Below are positions 54,401-64,000 of a stretch of 64,000 bases of DNA, piece by piece. The stretch spans positions 81,922,866 to 81,986,865 of the forward strand of contig NC_060252.1 of assembly GCF_921293095.1 (NCBI RefSeq). Direction: 5' to 3'. Position 1 is the stretch's first letter, and every line of letters begins with the position of its first letter. The notes under the pieces were generated by a model, which was given only the letters and a program-made list of their open reading frames with translations, was not told the DNA's origin and searched no databases. The DNA is from Ischnura elegans (Eukaryota; Arthropoda; Insecta; Odonata; Coenagrionidae). The translations under genes were made by a program, and so were the position numbers.

Positions 54401-57400
54401 GTTGATTGAGCGAGCAATTTTGACAGTCTATAATGAAGATGTGGATGACTCAAACAAAGTAAATCAGGATAAAATAGTTGGTACTCTACATTCATTCAAA
54501 TCTATTGACTGTGTAACAATCAAAGACGATGTCTTGAACTATCCCCCTCAAATTTTTGAGGTACAGCACACTCCCGATTATCTGGGCTAATGATGGGGAG
54601 AGACGGCACGAATAATTCGAAAACACAGATAACCAAAACTTTCAGTTTAATGCCTTGTAATGTTCATAATTTATGTAAAACAAACAATATATTATTATTT
54701 TTGCTGTTATTCTGTTATCATAGAGTGCTTACCAGACTCATTGAGAGCTTTCTCCGCTATCTTTTTAGAGGCGATAATGTGGATGAACTCGTATTATTAA
54801 TGCTCCATGTAAGGCCTGGTTTCAAAAACCACAGATTCGAGGCTGTGTGATCACCGAATCAGAAAAGTGTTTTGCACGAATGCTTCAAAACCACTGCTCG
54901 ATGTCGAAAGCTACACTGTCAGGCAACACGCCATGTAGTCACGCCTCGCACAAGTTGCCCGGGTTGCAACTGTTTTGGGACGTGTATCCATGATCATGGA
55001 GCACGGTTGCGCACTGTGAGGCTTGGAAAACAGGTACACGCTGCTCCCGTGAATTCAGCCAGCGGAAGGGGATTCTAATGAAAATAATAAGCCCAGTGTG
55101 TCCTAGCATTAATGGAGTAATTCCATTTTGAGCATCAGTCAAGCATCGGTCTAGCCTTGCGCTAACTTGCCCCGCAAACGGTCCAAGTTTACTCAACAGA
55201 TGTAGACCTAAACACATTTTTTTTACAGTTCATAACACAAATAGCCAACAACTGAATTTATATAATTTTGATATTATTAACTGTTTTATAAAACAACAAT
55301 GTCCAACATTTCTTAAGTTAAAACATCAAAATTAGAAAGTTCATTAAAAAAATTTGCGTAAACATGCTCCGATCCACCCTATGTAGATTCAATAAAGAAA
55401 ATGTCTTTCTGACAAGCAATTTTGATACTTATTACGTAGCTGTATTGGATTTGTTTCCTTATTTTATTATAATTAGTCAAATATGATTAAAAATGGTACA
55501 GCCGCTCTTGATTTATAAATGGTGTAACTAAACTGTTCATTGATTGCTAGGCAGTACGAAGTTCGCCAGGTCAGCTAGTATTACATACAAAACTAAATAT
55601 TTTAAACTACTTAAGTACCGCACAACAATTATTATTTACTACCAATTTATACAATGCTGTGTATTATCTAGACATTTGGTACCTCTTCAATATGCTCTAA
55701 CAAACCACACCTCTTTTCTTTGCTATTTGCATCTTTCTGTCTAAAATAAGCAATACCATGACATCCACTCTCCTACTTTTCAGAAAAAATGAACAAAAGC
55801 CTGGCTACTCCTTCTCCAGGGGTGCTTATTTGATTCTTGAACATCCCTGTACTTACTCATTGATACTGGATGGAAGGGGCCTGGACTCCAATTCTTCATC
55901 CATTTCTTCCTCCTCACGGCGATCAAATGCATTTCTTGGCGGCTTGAATGGAGCAATGGCACGATTCCACCATCTCTCGTCCACACGCTTCTTCTGGGTC
56001 ACAGAGAGCCACTGGGGGCAATATCTACGGGTGACATCCTTCAAGCACAAGTCATTTCCAAAAGCCAAAATGTACAATACGGGTGATGTTGCCTTGGCCT
56101 GAAAAAGAGCAAATAAACTGCACCTAGAACCACATGAAACTCACCACCAAAGATGGTTCCTTACTTTTATGCAAAGCTCTCATACCAATGATGATGAAAA
56201 TGTTAATGTGTGATCCAGAAAATCCAGCCAATGGAGGACAATGTGTAAATTATACCACCTGCAGTGCACATATCACCGAACACAATACATACATACATAT
56301 TAGCTTCACATGACAATTTATAGGGACATATCTTAAGTGTTAAGCCAGGAATACCTATACATCTGTTCTAATAAAAAATGAGACAATAGAGGACATATTC
56401 CCTGATTTATGTGCATTTATCTTCCTACAAGAGGCGTCTCTAGAGGCCTGTTTACACGGTACATTAACACGTACGGGTTAATGTCTAAATGTATGAACGC
56501 GAGAATGAACGCCAAAATGCACCGTGTCACCACCCAACTTGTGCAAATGCATGCACAGAAAATAGAACCTGTTCTAATTTGGTTCATGCATTCGTACATG
56601 TTCCGTTCTGGTCCACAAAAATCATTCACGCAAACGTACATTAACTCGTACGTGTTAATGTATCGTGTAAACAGGCCTTAGGACTTTCTGCATGAACAGA
56701 AATTTTAGCAATAATAGTAATATACACTTGCTTCAGCAGCTCAGATTTTTCTTTTGAATTGATGCTGTGACATCAATTCTTGTTCTGATTGTGGTTGGGG
56801 ATAAATAGATATTATATACTACTTCAAGTAGTACTGATGCCAAATAGTTCAAAGCGTGAGCGGCAGATAAAGGGGACAACATGATGGAATCAGATTAATA
56901 ATTTATTGGATTGTACGTGGGAAGCCTTACTATGACAAAAATGAGTAAATACTGAGAGGCTTTTCAAAGTTTCTATTTCAAAGAAGTTTGAAGAATATCA
57001 ATTAAACCCTCCATGGAAGATTTCTTGAGAACAAATTATAACTCAAAGAGGTATTCTAGAAAATTTCCAGAGAATTTGAAGAGGTTCCCCAAGCTAATGC
57101 TATCTGATGCTAGACAGATGTTAACAACAGCAATTTGTAAAGGTCTCAAAAGTCAAATTGGAGAGAATTTGAAAGAGGGTCTAGAATACCTCTGTTGAGG
57201 TTTGCAAGAGACTCACTAGAGGTTATCTGCAACACCTAATCAGAAGGTATTGGCTAGGATTTGTAAATGCTATGAAGAGGTTTTGCAACAGTCAAATAAG
57301 AGAGGTTTTTGCAAGAAGTGTCTCTAAAACCTAAAAAAAAGAAATTTCTTTTGCCAATCCCAGAGATTTTCAAAGGAAGCACTACAAAATGATTTACCAA

Positions 57401-59605
57401 ATATTGCACAAAAACTTAATAGGCAACTTCAATGAGTTTTCCAGGGGATTTTGATGAACAATCCTCCTGAAAACCTGAACAAATTGACTCACGATTTCCA
57501 TCATTGTATCCTAGGCCTCTATTTAATTACTAAAGAAAAATGAGAATTGAACTTACATGAAGCTCCACAACGCAGTGGACTTTCCCATTCGGGACATCCA
57601 CACTGATCCACTTCTCCTCCATTTCCAGGAACACTTCGGCCCAAACATCAACACCATCTCTCTTTCTTGATTTGACAGCTCCACTTTTTCCTTCGTTCTC
57701 TGACGACGAGGAGAGTACCTTCCTGTCCTTCTCCTTCACTGTTATCCCCTTCGTCTTCTTCACGGTCAAAACCTCAGGCTCAAAATCGCTATCGCCCTCG
57801 GAGGGATTCTTTCTTCCTTTTCCTGATTTAGCCGCCGTATCGGATCCCTTAACGGACTTCCCTTTGGATGGTCTATTTTTTTGCCCCCTCTTCGTTTTGG
57901 ACTCAACCTCTTCTTCAGACTCGGATGAGTCCGAATATCGGTTGACTTTCTTATTTTTGCAGCTTCGAGATTTAGTGGATGCCCCAGCCTTCTCTCCCGG
58001 TCTCGATGACGACGATTTCCCCTTCTCTGAGTTCTTGTCCGATGGTGCAGCCTTCGGGAGAGGTTTATCGCTCGTGATACGCTTCTTCTCGTCTGATTTT
58101 CGCCCGGGAACGTTACCTTTTCCTTCAGATTTGGGTGTCTTCTTAGAAACGGTCTTTGAGGTAGATGGGCCTTCTTCCGCAACGGTGGTCCCAGTGCCGC
58201 TAGAGGACTTCGCAGAGGGCCCGGTTTTTCCGTCAGTGGACTTCCTTGGAGCTATGCTACACAGTTCGTGGCTAGGGGGTTTGAGGGGCGCAGGTTGGAG
58301 GGAAAGAACAAGCCTAGCTTTAATGCCTAACGACCTCATCGCACACACGAACATGAGGACTTGATCTTTCACAGAACGAGCCTTCCTCTCGTGGAACTGG
58401 ACCTCGAGAGATGTCTCCAATGGGATATTTGGCGGCGACTCCTTGGGGACAACAACGGGCACAGCCTTTCGAAACCAATTAACCACCTTCTCCAAGTAAT
58501 CTAAGTCTGTCCTGCTTGGTGGATAACAATGGTTCGAAGGAAGGAGGGAAAGTGCTACACCCATTAAGTTCTGGGAGTTCAAGATAGAATTGAGCCACCG
58601 GCCGTGGGCGATCCAGCACAAAAGGTGAACCTTGTGAATGAGTACCTGAATACCGCGCTTCGTGCGGTTCAATCGCCGCTTGAGGCACGCCTCCAAGTCT
58701 ATACCTTTCTTCTTCCTGCGATAAAACAATTCCGGCGCGTCGAGAGTGATTTGGACTCCTTCTTTGGGAATAACGTGAGGTTTTTCATCTTTCTTGACAT
58801 CCGCGTCTCCGGTGACTTCTTCCCAGTCTCCTTCCTCGTCACTTTCGCTCTCTGTTGACGCCTCCATTTCATCCATGTCAACTACCGATGGCCCCTTACA
58901 ACTTTCAGCAAACCTCTCACCCAAGGCTAGCAGTTGGGTCACATCCATTTTCGTGACGTCCACCGTGGGCTTTTCGGTGCTCTCGGATTTTTCCGTAGCC
59001 TTAGCCCGTGAAGAACTTCTACCGCCGGATTTCTTCTTAGTAACATCCTTGGCGGTTCTCGGCCTCTTCCCTTCTTTCGTCGTAAGTTTCTGTCCACGTC
59101 TTCTTTTACCATCATTATCCACTTCAGCTTTCACAGGGGTCTCCAATTTAACTTTCGATTCCGCAGGCTCAACGTTAATCTCCGAATCTCGTTCTTTCGA
59201 TTGCAATGCGGCAGGTAGAACGTCTTCGAAGTCTGAGTCCTCAGACTCGCTCAGGCGACCAACATCGGCTAATATGTTGTCCTCAATGGCAGCAAAGTCA
59301 TACTCTTCCTTGATTTTTAATTCTTCCATTTCAATGCGTGACAGATCAGGCTTTTCAAACTCATTGGATGAACTATCTGAGGATTCATAACCATCCATCA
59401 CACCCAGTGGAGGTTTGTCTGCTTCCTCATCACCCATATTCTCTCTTGATTGAGATTCTTCGGAAACCAAAGACGCTTTAGTTATGTTTTTTGCAGACAG
59501 CCTTTTCCTTTTACTAACAATTTCAGATGCTGAGGTCTCTGCACAACTACTAACCTCGCGTTTAGTGGACAATCCATTTTCTATGACACGTTTACTCCTC
59601 CTCAT
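42407..59605 (-). CDS. XPC/Rad4 nucleotide-excision-repair damage sensor, complete
   Basis: Six exons in transcript order: 59605-57557, 56098-55857, 49400-49175, 48028-47860, 46815-46661 and 42589-42407 (3024 nt, 1007 residues). All junctions are GT-AG and the phases agree (0, 2, 0, 1, 0). Start: the in-frame codon at 59626 is TTG, and the first ATG is 59603-59605 in context AAAAATGA. XPC recognises helix-distorting lesions in the nucleus and recruits TFIIH. Residues 1-260 are acidic and disordered. The Rad4 transglutaminase-like fold spans about 290-440 and 650-683, split by a roughly 200-residue Lys/Ser-rich insert. BHD1 ([18 protein letters not shown], about 767 on), BHD2 and BHD3 ([36 protein letters not shown]) follow. 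The C-terminus is basic ([14 protein letters not shown]), as in human XPC. The introns are loaded with mobile DNA. Confidence 0.95.
42590..42963 (-). other. XPC intron 5, 3' part
   Basis: No feature is seen beyond the polypyrimidine tract and acceptor next to exon 6. Confidence 0.5.
42964..44979 (+). mobile_element. Helitron, degenerate, in XPC intron 5
   Basis: It begins TCTATATATATAAA after an A and ends GTCAGCTAG before a T, as Helitrons do. The 3' end has GGCGGTACGAAGTTCGCC, a short hairpin-forming stretch. Near 43460-43760 the plus strand has broken remnants of the Pif1-type helicase C-terminus (NEDVDD, later [11 protein letters not shown]). It is homologous to 53395-55578, and the site corresponding to 43395 is the empty target of the element nested there. 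Confidence 0.85.
43993..44281. mobile_element. hAT-type MITE nested in the Helitron
   Basis: The ends CAAGTGCGTAGCTAGG and CGCTGCGTCACTG are flanked by CTTCGCTT and CTTTGCTT (8 bp, one change). It is absent from the second Helitron copy. Confidence 0.75.
45341..45640 (+). pseudogene. Possible LINE reverse-transcriptase fragment
   Basis: A 99-codon frame includes [19 protein letters not shown], resembling the palm start of non-LTR reverse transcriptases (KNNKAPGSDGI). The match is short. It may belong to the same degraded insertion as 46010-46658. Confidence 0.4.
45641..46009. other. XPC intron 5, unassigned
   Basis: Short frames only. I recognise no element ends. Confidence 0.4.
46010..46658 (+). 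mobile_element. LINE fragment abutting the XPC exon 5 donor
   Basis: Broken frames encode the C-terminus of a non-LTR reverse transcriptase: [10 protein letters not shown], then [28 protein letters not shown] and [15 protein letters not shown] 3' untranslated region and an AATAAAATAATAATAATA tail follow. The tail runs up to the GT of the XPC donor at 46659-46660, read on the minus strand as CAG then GTATTATTATTATT. Confidence 0.8.
46890..47053 (-). mobile_element. hAT-type MITE in XPC intron 4
   Basis: The 164-bp element has ends CAATGGAGGTTCC and GATCCGCCACTG and the exact 8-bp duplication ATATCAGG (46882-46889 and 47054-47061). Confidence 0.88.
47062..47859 (-). other. XPC intron 4, 5' part
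   Basis: No gene or element is recognised. The frame at 47569-47997 is a shadow extending through exon 4. Confidence 0.5.
48508..49141. mobile_element. piggyBac-like non-autonomous element in XPC intron 3
   Basis: The ends CACTAGAACCGC and GCGGTTCTAGTG are flanked by TTAA (48504-48507 and 49142-49145). The palindrome GGGACAAAAAAGTCCC, or a close variant, occurs at both ends and internally near 48930. It ends only about 30 bp before the end of exon 3. Confidence 0.85.
49401..50627 (-). other. XPC intron 2, segment next to exon 3
   Basis: No gene is seen and no clear element ends are present. Confidence 0.45.
50630..52468 (+). mobile_element. pogo-like (Tc1/mariner) element with internal deletions
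   Basis: The ends CCGTATATCTCCGAATATAG and CTATATTCGGAGATATACGG are flanked by TA (50628-50629 and 52469-52470). Near 51545-51800 the plus strand has a broken transposase N-terminus: [19 protein letters not shown] (helix-turn-helix), then [31 protein letters not shown], a CENP-B-like DNA-binding segment seen in pogo/Tigger proteins. The catalytic domain is missing. Confidence 0.85.
52471..53394 (-). other. XPC intron 2, middle part
   Basis: No gene is recognised. The short frame at 52515-52709 has no known motif. Confidence 0.4.
53395..55578 (+). mobile_element. Second Helitron copy, 5'-truncated, in XPC intron 2
   Basis: The 3' end AAGTTCGCCAGGTCAGCTAG matches the Helitron at 42964-44979, and homology runs back to about 53395. 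The frame 54297-54590 keeps a helicase C-terminal piece with [25 protein letters not shown], like the Pif1-type RepHel tail. It is interrupted by the AGGG-ended element at 53586. Confidence 0.82.
53586..54247 (+). mobile_element. AGGG-ended TIR element with AT duplication (copy 3)
   Basis: The 662-bp copy is about 90 percent identical to 6730-7390. AT flanks it (53584-53585 and 54248-54249). The Helitron at 42964 has the uninterrupted target CAAGCAATTGTTGAC near 43388-43402, which fixes the ends. Confidence 0.9.
56099..56440 (-). other. XPC intron 1, part next to exon 2
   Basis: Nothing is recognised beyond the exon 2 acceptor (TTTTTCAG on the minus strand). Confidence 0.5.
56444..56678. mobile_element. 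MITE with long TIRs and TAG duplication
   Basis: The terminal inverted repeats exceed 40 bp (AGGCCTGTTTACACGGTACA and its inverted partner) and contain ACATTAACNCGTACG. TAG flanks it at 56441-56443 and 56679-56681. A 3-bp duplication fits a PIF/Harbinger-like MITE. Confidence 0.8.
56685..57556 (-). other. XPC intron 1, part next to exon 1
   Basis: No gene is seen. The part 56980-57480 has repeated short motifs such as AGAGGTT and GAATTTGAA but no clean unit. Confidence 0.4.
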
Positions 59606-60339
59606 TTTTGCAGTAGTGACACTCAATACACTCGTAAATGAATCTAATTAATTCTTACTCCTGTTTTCCTAGGTAAAATATGCTTACCATGAGAGGATCT
59701 CAGCTTAGTTCTCAAACAAAAACACAAACCGGAACCGAACAACTTACATTCGCCCATTATGGCTCACATAGATTGCTGCATCGCACTACTCCGCGGCAAT
59801 GCACGCGAGATAAATTTCTGTCTTAGGTATCACATCTACTTGCATTACCGAGGAATAACAAAGTCACCGAAATAAGCACGCTGTATTATTGACAAACATT
59901 ACCCACGATCTGTTACGTAATTCCGATTTCCCCTTCCCTCCCTCCCTATCGGAATTCATGTTTTTCGATTGTCATTTGTTCAGTCGTAATGGCGCGCCCA
60001 TTGAATTTCAAAAGCTTTGGCACGAGCACATTCCAGCCGTTTATTTCTTTATAAGAAGGAAAAAAGTGGCTAAATTAATGAAATTTTCCAACTGTAAGAG
60101 CCCAATTTAATGAATCAAAAAGATTAGTTACAAAATCAAGCCTTGAAACAAATCTAGCGTTAATACCAGCACTATTCTCACTCCCTGAATCATATTATCC
60201 TATCATAAGATAATAAAATAAGAAGATTTAGCCATAAAGTAAAGGTATCTGATTCAAATATTCGAAGAAAACTGATTCAGCAATCCTAATAAAGTCCTCA
60301 TCATTATCTATCTCTCAAGATGATTGGGGGCATCCATCT
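59606..60339 (-). promoter_or_regulatory. XPC upstream region
   Basis: This is non-coding DNA upstream of the XPC start. No clear TATA box is seen, which suits a housekeeping promoter. The 5' untranslated leader should lie here. Confidence 0.4.
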
Positions 60340-61153
60340 TCTATACATATAAAAGAGGATGTCTGTTTGTGTGTCCGCCATGAATTTCCATACGTCTGCA
60401 CGGATTGCAACAAAAGTTTGTGCTTATGTGCATCTCATGCTGCTAAAGCCCGTAATGCTACTTCTGGTTGACTTCAATGCGTCGTTTACTCATTACCATT
60501 TGTTACGTCATGTCAAAAAACTTGGTGGCTGTGGTTGGACATCCTGCCGGGTAGGCATACCTATTTACACGCTTAAAGGGAAAACATAACTCAAAAGGAT
60601 TCTACAATTAATTATTAATCCTCTTGTTACAAACTTTTTTGCTGGGGCATGCGTCCACACTATTTTTAGGTATGCACACATATGGACAAATATAATGATC
60701 AATTATGTTGTGGAGCAGGGTATAAGCTGATCCTGTGTGCAGTATACAGAAACCATTTTTTCCATTGTTTTTTGTTACATATGCAAACCATCATCATACC
60801 TGCTTCATTCCTTTACCTAAAAATCCTGCCTTATGACCATGAATTCCAAGTTTCAAGTTTCCCACTTCTCCGGGTCAGTAGGTAGCGGGCACAGAAAAAA
60901 CTCAAGGGGGTGGCACAAAAGATATTTTGAGCTACCTATATAGTTTTATCGTAATGAAAAATAATCAAGTTAGATGCAAAATTCAAGATAGTTTTATTTT
61001 AACTGATTATACGCATATACAACACAGTGCTTCTAGTGATATAAAAAAGTTAAAATTATGGTTCTGCAATGTTTGGCAATGCAGGCAGTCCCGAAAGGGC
61101 CCCCTGCACCCCCCAAATGTATCCTTCCCAAGCAATGCCGGGTAGCCTACTAG
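60340..61153 (+). mobile_element. Short Helitron-like element
   Basis: It starts TCTATACATATAAAAG and ends GCCGGGTAGCCTACTAG before T, both Helitron-like. It has no helicase. Its middle (about 60637-60830) is a diverged copy of 61963-62160, the DNA just downstream of the pro-resilin stop. Confidence 0.7.
60637..60830 (+). repeat. Copy of pro-resilin 3' flank inside the Helitron
   Basis: It aligns to 61963-62160 at roughly 85-90 percent over about 190 bp, including TTTTTTGCTGGG, GGGTATAAGCTGATCC and CATACCTGCTTCATTCCTTT. Direct orientation. Confidence 0.8.
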
Positions 61154-61962
61154 TAAGGATATTAACATGTACTACACATTGAGAACTTTATATTCACTGA
61201 TCAAGAACAGATAGTTGGGAGCAGAACAGGAATCGTGATTGGCTTTTTGAGTTTACATAGAGGTGACAGAAAACCAATTGCAGCCTTAATTTTTTAATAC
61301 CAATAAAATTATTACGAGGTGACGGAATAAAATTTTTATTCAAATGCTTCACCTTGTAAAAATCCACCCATGCACACACCACACACAGGAATATTGAGCA
61401 TATGCAGAGAATCCACAACAATTTTCCATGTGACTAAAAAATAAAGGAAAAAATGTATTTGTATGTCTCACTAAGGGATGGCCGAATACATCATGTATAG
61501 GAATCATGGCACTCTGACTTCATTTTAAGTGACATTAATTGACTCATAGACAAACTTTTAACAAATCTTCCTTCTTGAGAAATACCTTGTGATTTTAAGG
61601 GCAGAGGTTTGTTTAGATGGTATGATATTTGGAGGAGGCAACTACAGCTGAGATCATTTGTATCATTGGGGAAGGAAGGAAAGGAGCCCTACTTCAACCT
61701 CTCCCAAACCCTATGTGTATACCTTTTTAGCCAACCCTTTCTTGGACTCCATCCCCGATGTTATAGATGAAAGCAAATGTAATTCATTTAAGCATCATCA
61801 TTATTTGAGGCAGTGACCACGCTCCCCAAATGAACTACCCCAAAATGAACCCCTCCATCAATGGGGAAATTTGATCATGAACAAATCATCTACACCCACG
61901 CACAAAACAGCATACAAAGTCATTCAGTTATGTGTTCATAGCAGTCATGCATACATGCAGTT
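61154..61962. other. Intergenic, nothing recognised
   Basis: No coding, RNA or element signature was found. Confidence 0.45.
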
Positions 61963-62160
61963 CTTTTTTGCTGGGATATATGTCTACACTATTTTTTAGG
62001 TCTGCACACATATGGACAGATGTAATAATCAATGTTGTGGAACAGGGTATAAGCTGATCCCGTGTGCAGTATAAAGAAATCATTTTTTCCATTGTTTGTT
62101 GTTACATATGTAAACCATATTCATACCTGCTTCATTCCTTTACCCAAAAATACCAAACAA
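61963..62160 (+). repeat. Second copy of the duplicated segment, in the pro-resilin 3' flank
   Basis: This is the partner of 60637-60830. It lies 67-264 bp beyond the pro-resilin stop codon, so it may be part of that gene's 3' untranslated region. Confidence 0.75.
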
Positions 62161-62226
62161 TTATCCCCAACTAATATTTGGTCACAGCCTCCCTTGGATT
62201 CTCCATTTATATTTGTCATAGAGGCT

Positions 62227-63823
62227 TTAGTATCCATTATGACCATTCTGGCTACCATGTAGGCCTCCATTCACCACTCGATTGTATCCTCCAGTGCCTG
62301 TATCCTCATAACGAATTTCGGGTTGGTATCCTTGCTGATCGGCTGTGTACGACACAATTTGTCTCCTGCCATCTGGAAGCAAGACTCTGTACTCGCCCTG
62401 AGCCTCATGTCCCTCTCTTGATTCTTGATGTCCAAACTCTGTACCCTCACCATCATTGACTGCATAATGGAAGCTGTAGCTGGCAGGATGCTGTGATTGG
62501 GAAAAAGTATAAGTTCAAACATCTTTTGCAATGGGCTTTATAGGATAGAATTTTGTGAGTGTTTCTGATGAATCAAACACCAGTGTACATAGTAAAGAAA
62601 AACTGAAAACCTGTAAAATATAGAATATAGGTACAATTCACAACTGTACTCGAGAATGATGCCTCAGAGTTGAAACGAGTCTTACCATTAATAAAGAAAA
62701 TTTCTGTGAACAATACAAAGGTTGTTTTTATTCATTCAGCATGAATTTTCACAAAGTGAAAGCCAAATCAATCAATTTCTCCTCGCAGGAATTTGAAGAT
62801 ATTTGACTTATGATTGATATTAAATTAATTTAATTATTGACTTACTGATATATCATTTCCTCCACCATAGCCATCATAGCCACCAGCTAATCCTTTGGCA
62901 CCTCCATGATGACCCAAGGCTGCAGTGTTATATCCTCCATTATTGCTGTTAGGTAACCCGTAAGCCACAGATGGCCTCTCCACGTATGATCCTCCGGCAG
63001 CTCCCTGGTGATTGAAGTGATGTCCATTTCCATCAAAACCATTCCCATGCAGTTGACCGAGCGTGCTTGAGAGATGGGCACTATTGCTCCCTTGACTGTG
63101 TGGGGCACCATGTGCACTGAAAGGCCGAGAACCACTGATTGCACCAAAACCATTATTATTGTGAGGAGTGCCATAAGCACTGGAAGGGCCACCTCCATTG
63201 CCGCTGTGTCCATTGGTTGGACCGTGGGCACCAGATGTGTGACCGTTACCAATGAAACCATTGCCGCCTAGTGAATTATGGATAGTTCCTCCCAAGTGCT
63301 CATTCCTATGTTTGCTGTGAGCACTATACGAACCGAAACCACTTCCATGGCTGCTACCTTGACCAAAATGGCTGGAAGCAGGTCCAGTAAAATCATTAAA
63401 ATTGTGTCCTCCATCGGTGCTAGGATGGATACCCCGATGGTGTCCAGTGGTTGCACTGAAAGAGCTTGACAGATGGTGTGTGAAGCCACTATGTGCTCCA
63501 TGAGAGCCGGGAGGAGGTCGTCTATCCCCAAAGTTGCCAGAATGGGCACCATCAGTATGACCATTATGTCCAAAGCTGTGTGTTCCGTGGGCAAATCCTG
63601 GCCCATCAAAGCCGTTGGGATGTCCATAGGAATTTGATGTCTGGCCACCAAAACCAACATTGTTGGGCTCTCCAAAAGGACTGGCTATTGCACCGGTTAT
63701 GCCATTGTTGCTGTGCCCGCTGTGTCCTGAGTCTCCGTGAGGTGGGAGGTACCCATTGATGCCACCAGATGGTGGTTCAGGGGCTGCCAAGGCAACCACC
63801 AGAGTGCTTAGGGTGATGAAAAA
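62227..63823 (-). CDS. Pro-resilin-like RR cuticle protein, first exon beyond window
   Basis: The exons are 63823-62846 and 62490-62227 (minus), both starting and ending on codon boundaries. The larger exon starts after the acceptor ATATTTCAG with the rest of a signal peptide (FFITLSTLVVALAAP). EPPSGGINGYLPPHGDS follows, matching the start of mature pro-resilin, then about 300 residues rich in Gly, His, Ser and Asn with loose GHSG and YGxP motifs. After the GTAAGT donor at 62845-62840, the last exon encodes a Rebers-Riddiford chitin-binding domain: YSFHYAVNDGEGTEFGHQE, GEYRVLLPDGRRQIVSYTAD, GYQPEIRYE. It then ends in a short Gly/Asn tail and TAA. Such proteins are secreted into elastic cuticle. 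The repeats are more His-rich than classic resilin, so elastomer function is inferred. The initiator exon is outside the window. Confidence 0.9.
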
Positions 63824-64000
63824 CTGAAATATAAGATGAGAAATAGGTAACACTTCATATGTTTTTGAATATATTGTTTAATTATTTTAAAATTATATAT
63901 TCTAGCCAATAAGAGCCAAATTTCTGTGAACTTTCTGTTCCTACTAATTGTGGTTATTAATTATTGTTTATATCGCTTCTTAGGTTTCTGCAGAGTAACA
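63824..64000 (-). other. Intron 1 of the pro-resilin-like gene
   Basis: This is AT-rich intron ending in a pyrimidine-rich acceptor. I found no ATG-plus-donor that could be the first exon before the window ends. Confidence 0.7.

Noticed and set aside
57672-59390. Two long plus-strand frames (230 and 198 codons) opposite XPC exon 1
   Set aside because: They are antisense shadows of the Lys/Ser/Glu-rich XPC coding sequence, dominated by Ser, Phe and Pro, with no recognisable domain.
59606-59626. XPC start at 59626
   Set aside because: The codon there is TTG. The first ATG, at 59603-59605, has a good context.
62271-62531. Minus-strand 86-codon frame as a separate gene
   Set aside because: It is the wrong frame over the Rebers-Riddiford exon, which reads correctly from 62490 to 62227.
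62887-63675. Additional frames over the large pro-resilin exon
   Set aside because: They are out-of-frame readings of a repetitive Gly/His/Ser coding region.
63824-63853. ATG at 63853 as the pro-resilin start
   Set aside because: A strong pyrimidine tract and TTTCAG acceptor lie between it and the conserved signal-peptide residues, so these 30 nt are intron.

Overview
The window reads as AT-rich, transposon-packed insect nuclear DNA. The coding content is split into short exons with GT-AG introns. It carries lectins of the hemolymph lipopolysaccharide-binding type, a pro-resilin-type cuticle protein and an XPC homologue. The lectin family and the repeat landscape suggest a hemimetabolous or other early-branching winged insect, but the species cannot be named from this sequence alone.

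Positions 1-35124 (+ strand) hold a tandem array of secreted C-type lectin genes, called CTL-A to CTL-E here. CTL-A is only a last exon cut by the left edge. CTL-B, -C, -D and -E each have three exons (262, 264 and 179 nt; 234 residues). Exon 1 carries a signal peptide and a novel N-terminal stretch, and exons 2-3 carry one C-type lectin domain with a QPD motif and four cysteines. Each has a near-identical promoter: a TATA box followed by a palindromic kappaB-like site. The units also share introns and spacers, so different insertions can be read as filled versus empty sites. These markers do not fit one simple tree. CTL-E is a chimera: a young exon 1 and early intron are joined at about 28312 to the intron of an older gene copy.

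The spacer before CTL-B contains a 1.57-kb insertion made of five 320-bp units. Each unit has a tRNA-like sequence with a T6 terminator. The insertion ends in an inverted partial copy and is flanked by a 13-bp target duplication. Other mobile DNA in the array includes hAT elements with 8-bp duplications, a TTAA-flanked piggyBac-like MITE, elements with AGGG ends and an AT duplication, pogo-like MITEs, a Penelope-like fragment with a GIY-YIG domain, LINE 3' ends, and one old broken Gypsy-like LTR element.

Positions 35125-42406 hold no gene that I can see and are mostly nested non-autonomous transposons. Positions 42407-59605 (- strand) hold a complete six-exon XPC nucleotide-excision-repair gene of 1007 residues. 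Its introns contain two Helitrons, a deleted pogo-like element, LINE fragments and several MITEs. A LINE tail abuts the exon 5 splice donor. Positions 60340-61153 hold a short Helitron that includes a diverged copy of the DNA just downstream of the last gene. Positions 62227-63823 (- strand) hold two exons of a pro-resilin-like cuticle gene whose first exon lies beyond the right edge.

The three gene types (immune lectins, DNA repair, cuticle elastomer) have no evident joint pathway. The strongest stories are the duplication and recombination history of the lectin array, the tRNA-like array inserted as a unit, and transposon effects on gene structure.
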